Source: Diospyros lotus (lineage: Eukaryota > Streptophyta > Magnoliopsida > Ericales > Ebenaceae). Taken from it: a stretch of 64,000 bases of DNA. Numbering within the stretch: the first letter of the stretch is position 1; each line of letters begins with the position of its first letter. The notes beneath the pieces were generated by a model. That model saw nothing but the letters and a program-made list of their open reading frames with translations, did not search any database and was not told the DNA's origin. The DNA lies in assembly GCF_014633365.1 (NCBI RefSeq), contig NC_068346.1, forward strand, positions 12,297,030-12,361,029, in the 5' to 3' direction. Position numbers and translations under genes: made by a program. Below, piece by piece: positions 1-11,500 of this stretch.

Positions 1-1445
1 GCATTGATGATATTGTGATCCCTAGAGATATGTATCATGCATTATAGGATGAGATATGGAAGGCAACAGTTATGGATGAGATGCAGGTTGTAGAAGCCAA
101 TGGAATTTGGGATATTGTGAGGCTACCTAATGGAAAGAAAATTGTTGGCAGCAAATGGATTTTTACAGTGAAATACAAGTCAAATGGAAACATTGACAGG
201 TACAAGACTAGACTAGACTAGTAACCCAAGGGTTTACCCAAACCTAAGGATTTGATTATGAGGAGACTTTTGCTCCGGTAGCTAAGCTTAATTCTATCTG
301 GGTGTGCTCTCATTAGCTGTCAATTTGGATTGGAAATCGCACTAGTTGGATATCAAGAATGTTTTCTTGAATAGGGAACTAGAAAAAGAGATTTATATAA
401 GGATACTCTCGGGTTTTGAGACAGAGAACACAAAGGGGAAGGTAGACCATACCCTATTCATAAAACTTGAAGCAGATGGGAGGAGAACAAATCCTCACTG
501 TATATTTGGCTGACATTATCATCACAGAGGATAACATCCTAGAAATTGAAATTGAAAATCTGAAGGAGCAACTAAGGACTGCATTTGAAGTAAAAGACTT
601 AGGAGAATTGAGATATTTCCTTGGAATGGAAGTGGCTAGAAGCAAAGAAAGAATTTTCATATCCCAAGGGAAGTACACGATAGATTTGTTGAAGGAAACC
701 AGCAAACTCAAGTGAAAACCTACTAGTACTCCACTAGAACTCAATTGGAAAAATAAAAAAGACAACAGAGGAGAATACCAAGTGGATAAGGGATGATATC
801 AGCGCCTAGTTGGTAAGTTAATCTATTTATCACTCACGCGTCCTGACATTGCATATGCTATAAGCATAGTTAGCCAGCTCATACATTCACTTACAAGAAG
901 GCATCTTGAGGCAGCACATCACATCCTTAAGTATCTCAAAAGAATACTTAGGAAAGGACTTTTATTTAAGAAGAGCCAAGACAGAGGAATTAGTGGATAT
1001 GGAGATGCAGATTGGGTTGGTTCCATTGAGAATATCAGATCTACATCCGGATATTGCACTACACTATGGGGTAATTTGGTTACATGGAGAAGCAAAAAGG
1101 CAACCAATAGTGTCTCGTAGCAGTGTAGAAGCAGAATATAGAGCTATTGCACAAGGCATATGTGAGGTGATTTGGGTGAAAAAATTGATGGACCTAAACA
1201 TACTTGTATCCTCTCCAAAGAGGCTCTATAGTGATAGTAAGTCAGCATTAAGTATTGTGAATAATCCAGTACAACATGACCGGATGAAACACGTAAGAAT
1301 TGACTGATATTTTGTCGAGCAAGAGATTAATAGAGGAGATATAAGTCTTACTTACATTCTTATTGAGTTTCAAGAGGCAAATATTCTTACAAAGGCAATG
1401 CAGAAGCAAGGTTTTGAATCCATTTAAGACAAGCTGAGAATGATG
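1..1445 (+). pseudogene. Ty1/copia pol remnant (reverse transcriptase and RNase H)
   Basis: This is the right-hand part of a copia polyprotein that runs in from the left edge of the window. The reading frame can be followed with several stops and shifts. Near 110-190 it encodes the copia RT entry motif (IVGSKWIFTVKYKSNG). Near 270-430 follow the stretches before the catalytic box, and the box itself appears around 500-530 as YLADIIIT, where functional copies have YVDD. At 590-650 is the DLGELRYFLGMEVARS motif, at 820-930 the LTRPDIAYA and HLEAAHHILKYLKR motifs, and at 1000-1290 an RNase H region with GDADW and a degraded SSxEAEYRA block. Premature stops are frequent (for example in the 200-240 and 710-720 stretches), so no active enzyme is expected. 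It ends just before a polypurine tract and the 3' LTR. Confidence 0.88.
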
Positions 1446-1457
1446 GATATTTATTCA

Positions 1458-1784
1458 CCAGCTTGAGGGGGAGTGTTGAAAAAGATAAAGGAAAAAAGAG
1501 AAATAATTCCAAGTTGTAAACGAGTAGATAAGGAGATACGAAGATAAGATTAAGATGGCAAAAGAGTAGAAGAGTTTGAACTAAGAAGATAAAGGAAATG
1601 AAGGACAAAGCTGCTACAAAAACCAAATAAGGCAGTCCTAGTTCAAATAAATTATAATCTGGAATATGTTATTGTAATCTATTCTTGTATTTTAGGAGAT
1701 TTTTTAGGGGATTATGTGTATATATAGTGCATATCTTGGATCAATGAAGGCATGGAAGTACATTCTTTTCATTAACTTCCGACA
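1458..1784 (+). repeat. Polypurine tract and 3' LTR of the left copia element
   Basis: A purine-rich tract (GCTTGAGGGGGAG, about 1461-1473) is followed by TGTTGAAAAAG at 1474, the usual copia PPT/LTR junction. The LTR carries a TATA-like stretch (tatatatag near 1719-1730). Its right end is taken as CCGACA at 1784 because it closes with CA. That end is uncertain because the 5' LTR lies outside the window and no target duplication can be tested. Confidence 0.55.
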
Positions 1785-1945
1785 TTCCTTTTATTTTTCC
1801 GTTTCTTAGCAATTACTTTCTTCTAAGTTGCAATAGAAATTGGAAGAAAGAAGAAAAAATAGAGTAGAACACAGCGAAAAACAATTACAACATAGAATTA
1901 GTTTCTTCTAAATTGCAAAAGAAATTAAAAAAAAAAAGAAAAAAA

Positions 1946-3312
1946 TGTCAAGGATCTAGGTTTAACCTAAAGGTTTTTAATGGAAATTGGAAGAAGTAGA
2001 GAGAGAGACAGAGAGAACAGAAATGGAGAGAGAATAGACTATATACAAGCCCTTAAGGACATGTATCACGGTGCAGAGACAATGGTTAGAACATGCGGGG
2101 GGATACTGAACTGTTTAAAATTACAATGAGACTGCATCAAGATTCTGCACTAAGTCCATACTTATTTGCTTTAGTAATAGATGAATTCACAAAACACATT
2201 CAGACAGAAGTGTCATGGTGTATGCTATTTGCAGATAACATAGTGTTGGTGAATGAAACAAAAGAGGGAGTGAACACTAAGCTTGAGTTGTGGAAAAACA
2301 ATTTAGAATATAAGGAATTTAAAAACAGAATATATGGAATGTAAATTTAGTAAGAATGCAATAGTGGAGGATGTTATAATAAAATTGGAAGACCAAATCA
2401 TACAAAGAGAAGACTATTTTCGATATTTGGGATCAGTAATTCAAAAGGATAGAGAAATTTACAAAGATGTCACGCATAGAATTAAGGCAGGTTGGCTAAA
2501 ATGGAGAAATACATCCGGGGTGTTATGTGATAGTAAAATCCCATTAAAACTGAAAGGACAATTCTATAAGACAGATATAAGACCAGTTTTGTTGTATGGC
2601 TCAGAATGTTAGGTAGTCAAATACCAGCATGAGCAAAAGACGAGCATAGCGGAGATGAGGATGCTAAGATGGATGTGCGGCCATACAAGAAAAGATAAAA
2701 TTAGAAATGAGGTTATTCGTAATAAGGTATGAGTAGTGCCAATCGAGGAGAAGATGAGAGAAACTAGACTAAGATGATTTGGTCACGTGAGAATAAGACC
2801 AAGAGACGCTCCTGTAGGAGTAGGAGAGTTGATGAAATGGAACAATTAGTCAAAAAAATAGGCAGAGACAAACCCAAGAAGACTTTGGGAGAGACATTAA
2901 AGTTTTATATGAAGTGTATGAGCATAAACGAAAATATAACAAAAGACAAAAATACATAGAAATCTAGAATTCATGTAGCCGACCCCACATAGTGAGATAA
3001 ATGTTGGATATGTTGTTGTTGTAGAGGGAGTAAGATCGGAATAACAGAGGAAGAGAAAAAGAATGGGGAGAAATCAAAGAGAAATTCGAAAGAGAATTGA
3101 GAGAGAAAATACTTGAATTCAAATATCATTGCCCCATATTCTCAAAACTATGGCATAGCTTTATATATAAAGCTATCCAGTAGTTATTTACAACTTTATA
3201 GCGATTACCACTTCCACTTCCACTACTCCTAGCTACTCTTAATTCATAACTATTAGAAATAACTACAACTGCATTAAACTACAATTACTAATATATCCTT
3301 GGGGTCATGACA
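1946..3312. mobile_element. Small solo LTR interrupted by an RTE insertion
   Basis: The sequence starts TGTCAAGGATCTAGG and ends CTTGGGGTCATGACA, with AAAAA on both sides as a possible 5-bp target duplication. That duplication is weak evidence because it is a homopolymer. The same family occurs at 60079-60417 (TGTCATGTACCTAGG ... GGGGTTGTGACA), where a non-trivial duplication (CAACC) supports the ends. Removing the RTE insertion (2037-3022) leaves about 380 bp, close to the 339 bp of the other copy. The inner part is rich in GAGAGA/AGAGAA. Confidence 0.65.
2037..3022 (+). mobile_element. 5'-truncated RTE-clade non-LTR retrotransposon
   Basis: The fragment encodes the C-terminal half of an RTE-type reverse transcriptase in broken frames. 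Recognisable blocks are SALSPYLFALVIDEF (2130-2190), the catalytic box CMLFADNIVLV near 2218-2250 (FADN where FADD is expected), FRYLGSVIQKD (2417-2455), and RIKAGWLKWRNTSGVLCDSKIPLKLKG (2476-2560). The end of ORF2, with EMRMLRWMCGHTRKDKIRNE, lies near 2650-2710. It finishes with the typical plant RTE tail, a conserved GACCCCACATAGTG box at about 2980 and a TTGTTGTTGT tail at 3011-3021. The flanks (agagagaatag before, agagggagtaag after) could be a mutated target duplication. Stops and shifts make it inactive. Confidence 0.85.
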
Positions 3313-4957
3313 AAAAAATAAAGCAAAACATAGACATGAGTAGTTCTCTAGGGGGGAAACATCACTCCTAAAGGATCCCAGTGAGTGGGAGATCCAACAA
3401 GCCTCCAGTTTACACCACCAAGTTTGCCTCTCACCAATATATAAGAATATGCAATCAAATCAACAAGAAATAAGATCTAAGGTGACAAATGGACAAGAGA
3501 ATAGGGTTTTAATACACTTGTATTTGTATACACAAGGAATGCGCCTCATGCACCTTGCACCTTGCACCTCATGTGCCTAGGCAGTGCCACGAGCATGGTG
3601 CTGCACCTTAGTGGTGATGAGGCACATAGAGCTGGGTCTCACGCCTAGGCACACCTTTGACAACTATGCTCTATACCAAACTTATGCAACATTTGCAAAA
3701 CTAAAAGGGAATACTTATGAAGACAATTATAAGACTACCATGCTCTACAAAAAATGGTCTTTGCATAAGCATGACGGATCCAATACAGATGAAAGGAAAA
3801 AAATATACTCATAAATAAGATAAATTCATAATAGATGTTTGGCAACATCCAACAAAATAGAATCTTTACGAGTTAGGATAAATGAAGCTATCCATGGCTA
3901 GAGGAATGATGAGAAATGGAAAAAAAACAAATTAATATTAACAAAGGTCTTAAACAAAGACATAAAGCACATATGAATTGAATTTCTGCCTGTTCCAAAA
4001 TAAGATGGCGACAAATTCACGCAAGTAAGCCAAATATGTTGCAAAAAGCTTTCTCAGAAAAGTTGCTAATATTCAGCACCCAATCCTGTGTAAGAATCCC
4101 CATCCTTGGAGAATTCCTCATCCACAACAAGTACGATGGCAAATTTCTGCTATAAAAACAATAAAGAGTATAACTACTTCTATGCTCATATTATACCCCA
4201 AAAAACTTTTCAAGCTTCCAGCCACATTGTCTTGATCCTATTGCCTAGCTAGATGAATGCCAAAAATAAATAATTAAATAAATAAAAGGAGTAGAAGAAT
4301 TTTTTGTGCTACATGACCTTGGTAGTGTAAAATTGGAATTAAACATTTCTTCAATAGACAAACACACAAAAGAAAAAAATTGGATTTTATTTTAACCAAC
4401 TTAAGTACAAGATGTTACGTGGTGAAGCATGGAATTCATGCCTTCGGCTTCCAATTGCAGGTCATTCTAGTAAAAGATATTCACAGCACCAGCATAGTAT
4501 GCTAGACAAATTCAATGACATGCTTCATTTAAAGGATTCAAAGAGCTCATTAATAAATCCTAAAGTCGTATTTCATGAAGCAAACTAGAGAACAATTAAT
4601 TGGATCTTTATTTAATAGAACTGAAAGATCTAATCCCTAATGCTGCTTCTGGTATGTAGAAAAATGATAATTTAAACACTGTTTTGTTTTATTAGGTACT
4701 AATACGATCTCCAGCGGAAAATAGGAAATCCAAAAATTATTCCTGTCACGTCTTTTTCACAAAATCTAGACAAACTGGAATCGGATCGAGAGAGAGAGAG
4801 TGTGTGTGTGGCATTCTTTTTACAATAAATCAACCACACAATAAGGAATCGTCAATTAGTAAGGTCACTAGATACACAACAGCCACAGCAAAGGGTAAAT
4901 TCTGTATCCACAAACTTTACACCGAGAGAACAGGGAAAAAAATGCTAGAGGTTTAAC
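3313..4957. other. Gene-free stretch left of the Rieske exon
   Basis: No coding region, RNA gene or element end can be supported here. It would be intron 1 of the Rieske gene if that gene continues leftwards, but I searched the minus strand for the Rieske cluster motifs (CTHLGC, CPCHGSHYD) and the conserved PPGDPSKRAF block and found none. A (GA)n(TG)n microsatellite lies at about 4789-4810. Confidence 0.6.
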
Positions 4958-5138
4958 CTCTGACTTGATCCAGGAACGAGGAGCTGAGAGAAAAAGCGTG
5001 GGGTGCGATCACGGATCTGGAGCCATCGGAAGGTGAATCACAACCGTTGATCGAATTCCTAGAAACGAAGGCGGACGATGGTGCATAGGTTGGCCTCCAT
5101 GAAAGAGAAGATAGCCTCCTTCCTGCGAATCTCAACAT
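4958..5138 (-). CDS. Rieske iron-sulfur protein (cytochrome bc1), first coding exon
   Basis: The minus-strand exon encodes about 60 residues beginning MLRFAGRRLSSLSWRP and ending SSSFLDQVRG. This matches the mitochondrial presequence of plant ubiquinol-cytochrome c reductase Rieske subunits, which start MLRVAGRRLSS and carry SSFLDQIRG before the mature protein. The presequence is rich in Arg and Ser and has no acidic residues in the first 20, as expected for matrix import. The exon ends in phase 1 at AGAG/GTTAAA, a good donor site. Upstream, the minus strand carries AAACCCTAAT at about 5177-5186, a telo-box-like motif common in plant housekeeping genes. The catalytic exons with the 2Fe-2S cluster ligands are not visible in the 4.9 kb downstream. 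Either a long, transposon-filled intron pushes them out of the window or this is an isolated exon copy. Confidence 0.75.
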
Positions 5139-5585
5139 CTTCTCCGTCTTATGCCGTTCCCGGTAATCAGCCCGATTAGGGTTTCGGTTCTAATCTCCAC
5201 CAAAGGGAAACGAACGACAACACCCCCACGGATGAACGGAATGCAATGAGTTGTTCTTTTTTTTATATATTTTTTTTCAAGTTTTTGCTCGTAGAAAAGT
5301 AATTAATCTTAAAATTAATAAATCCGCCTATAAATAAATGAATGAATGAAACTAACAAGCGCATGAAGTGTGAAGCTCCCAATTATGGATGTCATTAATT
5401 AAGGAGGGACAATGTAATAATAAAGCTCTTGGTTGCCTTTGATTCTTGGAATCCATATAATTTACGTATGCGATAAAAAGATATACAAATCGCCTTCCCA
5501 TAAAGGTCAAAAAGTCACTTTCAATAGATATGTGCACATGATAATAATATATATAATAAATTGATAGAATAATTAATAAAATTAA
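5139..5585. promoter_or_regulatory. Upstream region of the Rieske exon
   Basis: This stretch is the presumed 5' UTR and promoter of the minus-strand Rieske exon. It contains the telo-box-like AAACCCTAAT (minus strand, about 5177-5186). Further upstream it becomes AT-rich. No clear TATA position is claimed. Confidence 0.4.
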
Positions 5586-5895
5586 TATGTAAAAGAGAAA
5601 TTCTATTCAGAACCCGAAAATTTACTCTTCAAACCGTCCCATCAAAATTTTCAATAATTTTAATATACCTCTTTTACCCCCACAACCCACAACAAACTCT
5701 CTTCTCCGATCACCTCTCATCCCCAGCCATCACCTAAATATATAAATACGCACTCACGCATACTTATACATATATATATACACACACCATGGTCGCGGTC
5801 ATGACAGCCGCGACCATGCAACCCAGCGCACACACACATATACACTCACACACCTATTAAATATATATACACACACTTATATATATATAAGTTCC

Positions 5896-6085
5896 ATGGC
5901 CGCGACCATGGCAGCCGCGGCCATGGAAACCCCCGCACCTCGCGGTGCGGGGGTTTCTGCAATCCCCGCACCGCGAGGTGTGGGAGTTTTTGAAATCCCC
6001 ACACCTCACGGTATGGGAGTTTCAACAACCCCCGCACCTCGCAGTGCGGGGAATCAAGCCTTCCCCGACCGCTGGGAAGGCTTGA
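5896..6085. repeat. GC-rich palindrome array, left arm of the foldback element
   Basis: The array begins with CATGGCCGCGACCATGG-type palindromes and continues as repeats of CCCGCACCTCGCGGTGCGGG separated by about 10-bp spacers such as GTTTCTGCAAT. Each unit is itself a palindrome, so the array can form a row of cruciforms or hairpins. It contrasts sharply with the AT-rich surroundings. Confidence 0.8.
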
Positions 6086-6688
6086 TTAAATTTGTTTTAT
6101 TTTAATTAATTTTTTTTATTTTATTTGTTTTATTTTAATTAAATTTGTTTTATTATAATAAAATAAAATAAAAAATAATATAAAATAAATAAATTCTAAA
6201 TATCTGTATTTTAAGTAATTATAAATTAACTAATTTTAAATTTTAAATCATTGTAATTAAGTGTTGAATTTTTAATACTTAAAAAAATTTAAAATTTATT
6301 TTATTGAATTACTTAAAAATATGCATATCTAAAAATCCTATCATCATTTAAAATAATTTTTTTTAAATATATATATCTTTACCTAATTCAATAAGATAAA
6401 TTTAAAAATCCTATCATCATTTAAAATATATTCTTTTTAAATATATGTAATTATAAAAAAAATATATTTTAAATGATGATAAAATTTTTAGATATGTGTA
6501 TCTTTAAGTAATTTAATAAGATAAATTAATTAATTTTAAATTCTTTTAAGTATTAAAAATTCAACACCATGATTTAAAATTTAAAATTAGTTAAATTATA
6601 ATTACTTAAAATCCAAAAATTTAAAAATTATTTATTTGTATTATTTTATTATAATAAAAATTTTAATTAAAATAAAAATATAAAAAGT

Positions 6689-6964
6689 CTTCCCGATTGC
6701 TGGCAGTCGGGGAAACTTGGCTTTCCCAACTGCTAGCAATCGGGGATTTCAACAATCCCCGCACCTCGCGGTGCGGGGGTTGCTGAAACTCTCGCACCGC
6801 GAGATGCGGGAATTTCTGAAATCCCCGCACCTCGCGGTGCGGGGGTTGCTGAAACTCCCGCACCGCGAGGTGCGGAGATTGCTGAAATCCTCGCACCTCG
6901 CGGTGCGGGAGTTGCTAAAAACCTCCACATCGCGAGGTGCGGAGGTTTTCATGGCCGCGACCAT
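6689..6964. repeat. GC-rich palindrome array, right arm of the foldback element
   Basis: This is the inverted counterpart of the left array but longer. It has about seven palindromic units built on GCACCTCGCGGTGC, separated by spacers like TTGCTGAAACT, and ends in a CATGGCCGCGACCATG palindrome. The right arm carries more units than the left, so the two arrays have changed copy number since the arms diverged. Confidence 0.8.
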
Positions 6965-7277
6965 GCTTTTGTGTGTGTGAGTGTGTATATATATATATAT
7001 AGGTGTGTATGAGTGTGTGTATATATATATATATATGTGTGTGTGCTGGGTTGCTGTGTGTATATATATATATATATATGTGTGTTTGTGTGTATATGAT
7101 GTAAAAGGGAAAGAGAGATGCGAGATGATGGTCAGCGATGAGAGGTGATCGGAGAAGAGGGTTGGCTCTGGTTGTGGGGGGATAAAATAGGTATTTTAAA
7201 ATTATTAGAAATTTTGATGGGACGTGGGTTATGAAGAGTAATTTTTCGGGTTCGCGATAGAATTTCCCTATGTAAAA

Positions 7278-7765
7278 ATATCATCTTCACCCTGAATAAT
7301 GTTAAAAGTCATCTCATCAATCATGTGTAGCATTTTTGTTAAAAAAAAATGGTAAGCAAATAAAATAATAACACACGATCTCTCTAGTCTTCTTATTGGT
7401 ATGGTCTCCTTAATCTCTTTTAATGAGAATATGCCACATAACTGATAATACCGTTATTAATCATAACTCTTAAATTATTTTTATATAATAATAAATAAAA
7501 ATAAATAATTTATTATGTTATTTTAAATTTTTTGGTATTATGTTATTTTGTTATATGATATTTTGAATAAATAATATCTATTCTGCACATAAATTTTAAT
7601 TTTCAGTTATAAGGTTATTCTTAAAAATTTCAAGTACGTTTTTTAATAAATTATTTAACATATTAAGCACGTCAATAATTATTTTTATATGATATAATTT
7701 GTTATTTTAATAGACAAATATAAAAAAATAGTTATTAGTTAAAGATACATTTTATATTTTATTAG
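7278..7765. other. AT-rich gene-free stretch
   Basis: Nothing but AT-rich, low-complexity sequence is seen between the foldback element and the next MITE. Confidence 0.6.
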
Positions 7766-8181
7766 GAGTGCAATTTTTTCTACCTCATTTAACAAAGGTT
7801 AAAATAACCCTTGTGAAAAGTTAACAAATTTTTTTCTCTTTGTTTCTCTCTTTTTTTCCAAGCATTCCTCTATCCTCTCCTCTTTTCTCCCTCTTTCTCA
7901 ATTTTCTCTTCTTCCCAAGTCAGTCTCATGCAGTCGTTGTCGCCTCTTCTCACGTGTCGACCATATTTCCTTGCACGTCAACCATTTCATCTCGTCGATT
8001 ATGAGGTGGTGATGCAATGATGAGGCGAGATAGCGATGTAGGGACGAGATGATATGACGGTGATAAAATAAGACAAGACAAGACAAGACAACGAGAGCAA
8101 TTACCCCAAGATTATCGTTTTACCCTAAATTAACGGAGGTATAAAAGTTACGCTTTGATGGGGGTGAACAAAATTGCACTC
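7766..8181. mobile_element. MITE with GAGTGCAATTTT inverted ends
   Basis: The left end GAGTGCAATTTTTTC and the right end (reverse complement GAGTGCAATTTTGTTCACCCCC) form an inverted repeat. The same end motif occurs at the two MITEs at 27080-27503 and 27576-27746, so this is a family. No target duplication survives beside this copy (TTTTATTAG left, GCGCGGGTC right), so one flank may have been rearranged. The interior has a CT-rich arm and a GATGA-rich arm, and an AAGAC pentamer run at about 8070-8090. Confidence 0.6.
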
Positions 8182-8289
8182 GCGCGGGTCAATGCGTGTG
8201 TAAATAATAATATTTTTTCAGATTTACATCAGATATAGTCTTATTTTAATATTTATTTTATATATAAAAAACAAAAAAGAGGGAAAGTA

Positions 8290-8535
8290 GCTAAAAGAGT
8301 CAATGTTTGCGGCCATCCCAATGGTTTTCAAGAAAGGAACGGAAGAGGAAAATCTCAACTTAAAGAATAGTATTAGTTAGTGAAAAAGCCCCGTCTGCTC
8401 CACGTGTACCCCACCTGCCCCCTCCGCTGTGTCACGAGCTCTAGTTTGGTCATTAAATCGTATTGAATGGGCGGTATTGAATGGCAATGCCCTCGCTCGC
8501 CCGTCTTCTTAAAATGTCCAAATTTCAAACTAACC
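8290..8535 (+). other. Sequence resembling the VIM upstream region
   Basis: Positions 8510-8531 are identical over 22 bp to 32375-32396 in the VIM promoter (central part AATGTCCAAATTTCAAAC). About 210 bp upstream of it, GAGTCAATGTTT and CCCAATGGTTTTC echo GAGTCAACGTAT and GCCAATGGCTTTG upstream of VIM. No VIM coding sequence follows. It may be a promoter fragment left from a duplicated or deleted VIM-like gene, or a shared regulatory module. Confidence 0.35.
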
Positions 8536-11500
8536 CCATCACTTGTTCCCCTTTCTCTGACCTTTTAATCCAAATTCAAATTAGATATTAAGAATTAAAT
8601 ATAATCAAATTTAAATTAAAAAATCAAATCTCGTGGTATTTAGTATCTAAGTCTAACTAAACATCACTCTCTAAATTAAACTTTATTTTAATAAGAGTAA
8701 TGATATATAAATTAAATAAATAAGTGGACTCATCAAAATTCTATCAAAATAGTATAAATTAGAAGAATAAGAAAACAAAAGCACTAAAGTTGTCAATAGA
8801 TCATCTGTTCCGATAATCTAACCCAAACTCGATATGAAATTAGTGAATTTGGGTCGGCCATTAACAGGTTTAGGTTGTTATAGGGTTGACTCAATAAGAA
8901 TTTACTAATTCAAGTTGATAATAGATTAATTCAAAACAAAAATTAAAACTGACTCAATAATAAGACAAGTTTAAATAAATCAACACAAAATTTGAAAACA
9001 AAAATGACCCATTAATTAAAATATATGCTAATTTTTAAAATATCCTTAACAACTATCTCAATTTTCATTCTTTCACTTCCTGGCAAGTCATCTTTTATAT
9101 AAGATTTTAATATTTTGATTATTTTTTAATTTATACCATGGATGATAGATGTATTATTCTTAGTTTATATCTTTACTATTCAAGATTATTTAGAAAAATC
9201 ATAAAAAAACTAATTACTTAATTAATAATTTGTGAGTTATTTTATTTTAATTTTAATATTTTAGTTAATATTTAAATTTAAATAAATATATAAATAAATT
9301 AATGGGTCAACCTGATAAATAAATGTTAATCTTGAAAGGTTTAGAATAAGTTAACCAATTTATCTATTTAGTTAACTATTCGGATCGAGGATTCTTAACT
9401 CAATAAATTATCAGATTAAATTCGAGTTAAAATTTAACAAATTATGACCCGTTAGTAACCCAACTCGAGACATGACATATTTACCTATATTGATACCTTA
9501 AATATAAACACTAACAAATTATTACTGAGAGCTTGGACCAGTACAATGCAAGATTCTACCCAAAAAATGCAAATTTAATTTGATATTATATATAAGAAAA
9601 AAAAACCTTCTTTTTAGCTAATAGCTAAAAATACTTCTTATCTTTCACTAAATGGGTGATGCGTGCAGTGCCTATCAAAATAAAAGAATAAAAGATTTTA
9701 ACCATTTATCAAGCGACGTTTGATGATTATAGTTTAATTTTTAATTTTATGTTTTTAAATAAAATTTAAATAAATATAAATTTTGATATAATAATAAATT
9801 TATTTTTATGTATATGTTATAATTAGAGGAGTGACTCGTGCTACATACGTACGTGTGAGAAAACAAAAAAAATTAAAATGAAAGTTCACCTTTAAATTAT
9901 TATGGTGCTTGGTAATTGTAATTTATTTATTTATTTTTAATAAAATTTTAAATAAAAAGAAATATTGACATGATAATAGGTTGCTGTTGTATTATTATAA
10001 TTTGGGTGTTATGGGTTTAAATCAATAAATAGTTTTTTTTATTGATTTTCAAAATAAAAAATAGTAAGAATATATTGGAAAATTCAAGTTTTCATACATC
10101 AAATTTTATTTTTTTAAAACACAAATTTAAATGAAAATGAATATTGGCACAACTATAAGGTTCTTCTTGTCTTATTATGATTTGAAGGTTTTGTTAAATA
10201 AATTATATTAAAGACATTTTAGAATATTTAATACTTTATACACCAAATTTAGCGTTTGCTTAAATAATAATAAGGGGTGTTGCGTGCAAATTAAAAAAAA
10301 TACACTTGACAATTGAAACTTATTTTTTAAATTTATTAGACAATATTTATATGAAAATAAGTTTGGATATAGTGGTATAAAATAATAGCAACATCCCTTA
10401 ACAAATTTTGTCCTCTTAGCAAAAAAAAAATTACAAAGTCTGTGGTACTAACCTATCAATACTTAACCCTAGTTAATTTTTTTAAAATGATTGAAATGCA
10501 CTCATTTCTTTTTCTCTCTCCTATTGATTGACCATGGCAGTATGAATTAGAGGGAACTTCAGTCCAACCACTATGGTGGGATCATATTGATGAGAACCTA
10601 GAACCCAACATTAGGTCTCAATAAAAAAAAAAATTAACTAGGTAAGCATTCACTCTTGAGTTATGTTATTCAGCCACCCACAAAGCCATCCTCATATATC
10701 GTGGGATATCACGAGTTAGCGACTACAAAATATCGCAATATTTTGAGTGGCCCAAGACTAAATATTTCAAGTTTGGTCCCCTTCTCTCTCACTATCTCCC
10801 GTGCTGAAATGACCCGACCTCTCATTCTTCCTACTCTTTCGCCCTAGTTGAAATGCTCGTCGGTCTCCCTTTCCTTGTTGGCTATCGGTCTCTCTATCCC
10901 TGTCTCCTTCCCTCTCCCTCCCACGCAGGTCGTCGCCCTCTATCTCCCTGCCCTCTCGCCCGAGCTGAAACGCATGTCATCGTCACCGTCGCTTCTCTTA
11001 ATATCGCCCACGCTGAACAAGAAGATAAGTTTTTTAGTTTTATCAATAATGATTTTCAGCATACATCCATTATATATATTTATATACGCGCGATTTGGGT
11101 ATTACCAAAAGTTTAAACTGTGATTTATGAAGCATCTTGAAGGATTGTTATCCGTAAAAGGTACGCAACTGGATCGATATTCTAGTATTGATGTTACCTT
11201 CCTTCTTGCTGTGGGTTTCAGTACTGATCTTGGGTGAGTTGCCTAGCTTCTGTTTGTTAAAATGACTAGCAGAGTGAATGTATTGAAGTTACCTTCCTTT
11301 TGTTTGCTAAAATGCACATATATCACCTTGAATGCTCAGATGATAAATATTCTTATTTTTGATATGTAAGTTATTTCTTTTTATCTGATTATTTATTCTC
11401 TTATAATATCTTTTGGATTACTGGATGAGGAATGAATGGCAATGTTAAAATTGTATGATCCATGTCTTGAAAACTTGAAATTATATGATCTGAGAGTGTC

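Larger units (their letters stand above)
5595..7268. mobile_element. Foldback Mutator-like element with near full-length inverted arms
   Basis: The ends are GAGAAATTCTATTC...(left) and ...GATAGAATTTCCC (right), inverted copies of each other. They are flanked by a perfect 9-bp direct repeat TATGTAAAA (5586-5594 and 7269-7277), the target-site length of Mutator-like elements. The inverted similarity does not stop at a short terminus. It can be followed through the CTCTTCTCCGATCACCTCTC block, the TATA/CACA microsatellites, the GC palindromes and the AT-rich core to a centre near 6430. Each arm is thus about 830 bp. No transposase is encoded, so the element is non-autonomous. The short peptides that can be read from it are only translations of the palindromic repeats. 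Confidence 0.88.

Noticed and set aside
3584..3814. 76-codon plus-strand frame
   Set aside because: No domain was recognised. It looks like part of a dispersed repeat with CACCTTGCACC and CCTAGGC phrases.
6663..6980. Overlapping open frames on both strands with repeated RGFQ/PPHREV-like peptides
   Set aside because: They are translations of the GC palindrome array of the foldback element, open on both strands because the unit is palindromic. They have no start context or domain.
10656..11123. Small plus-strand frames of 63, 87 and 91 codons
   Set aside because: They overlap in different frames in a CT-rich stretch, have no domain and no splice evidence.
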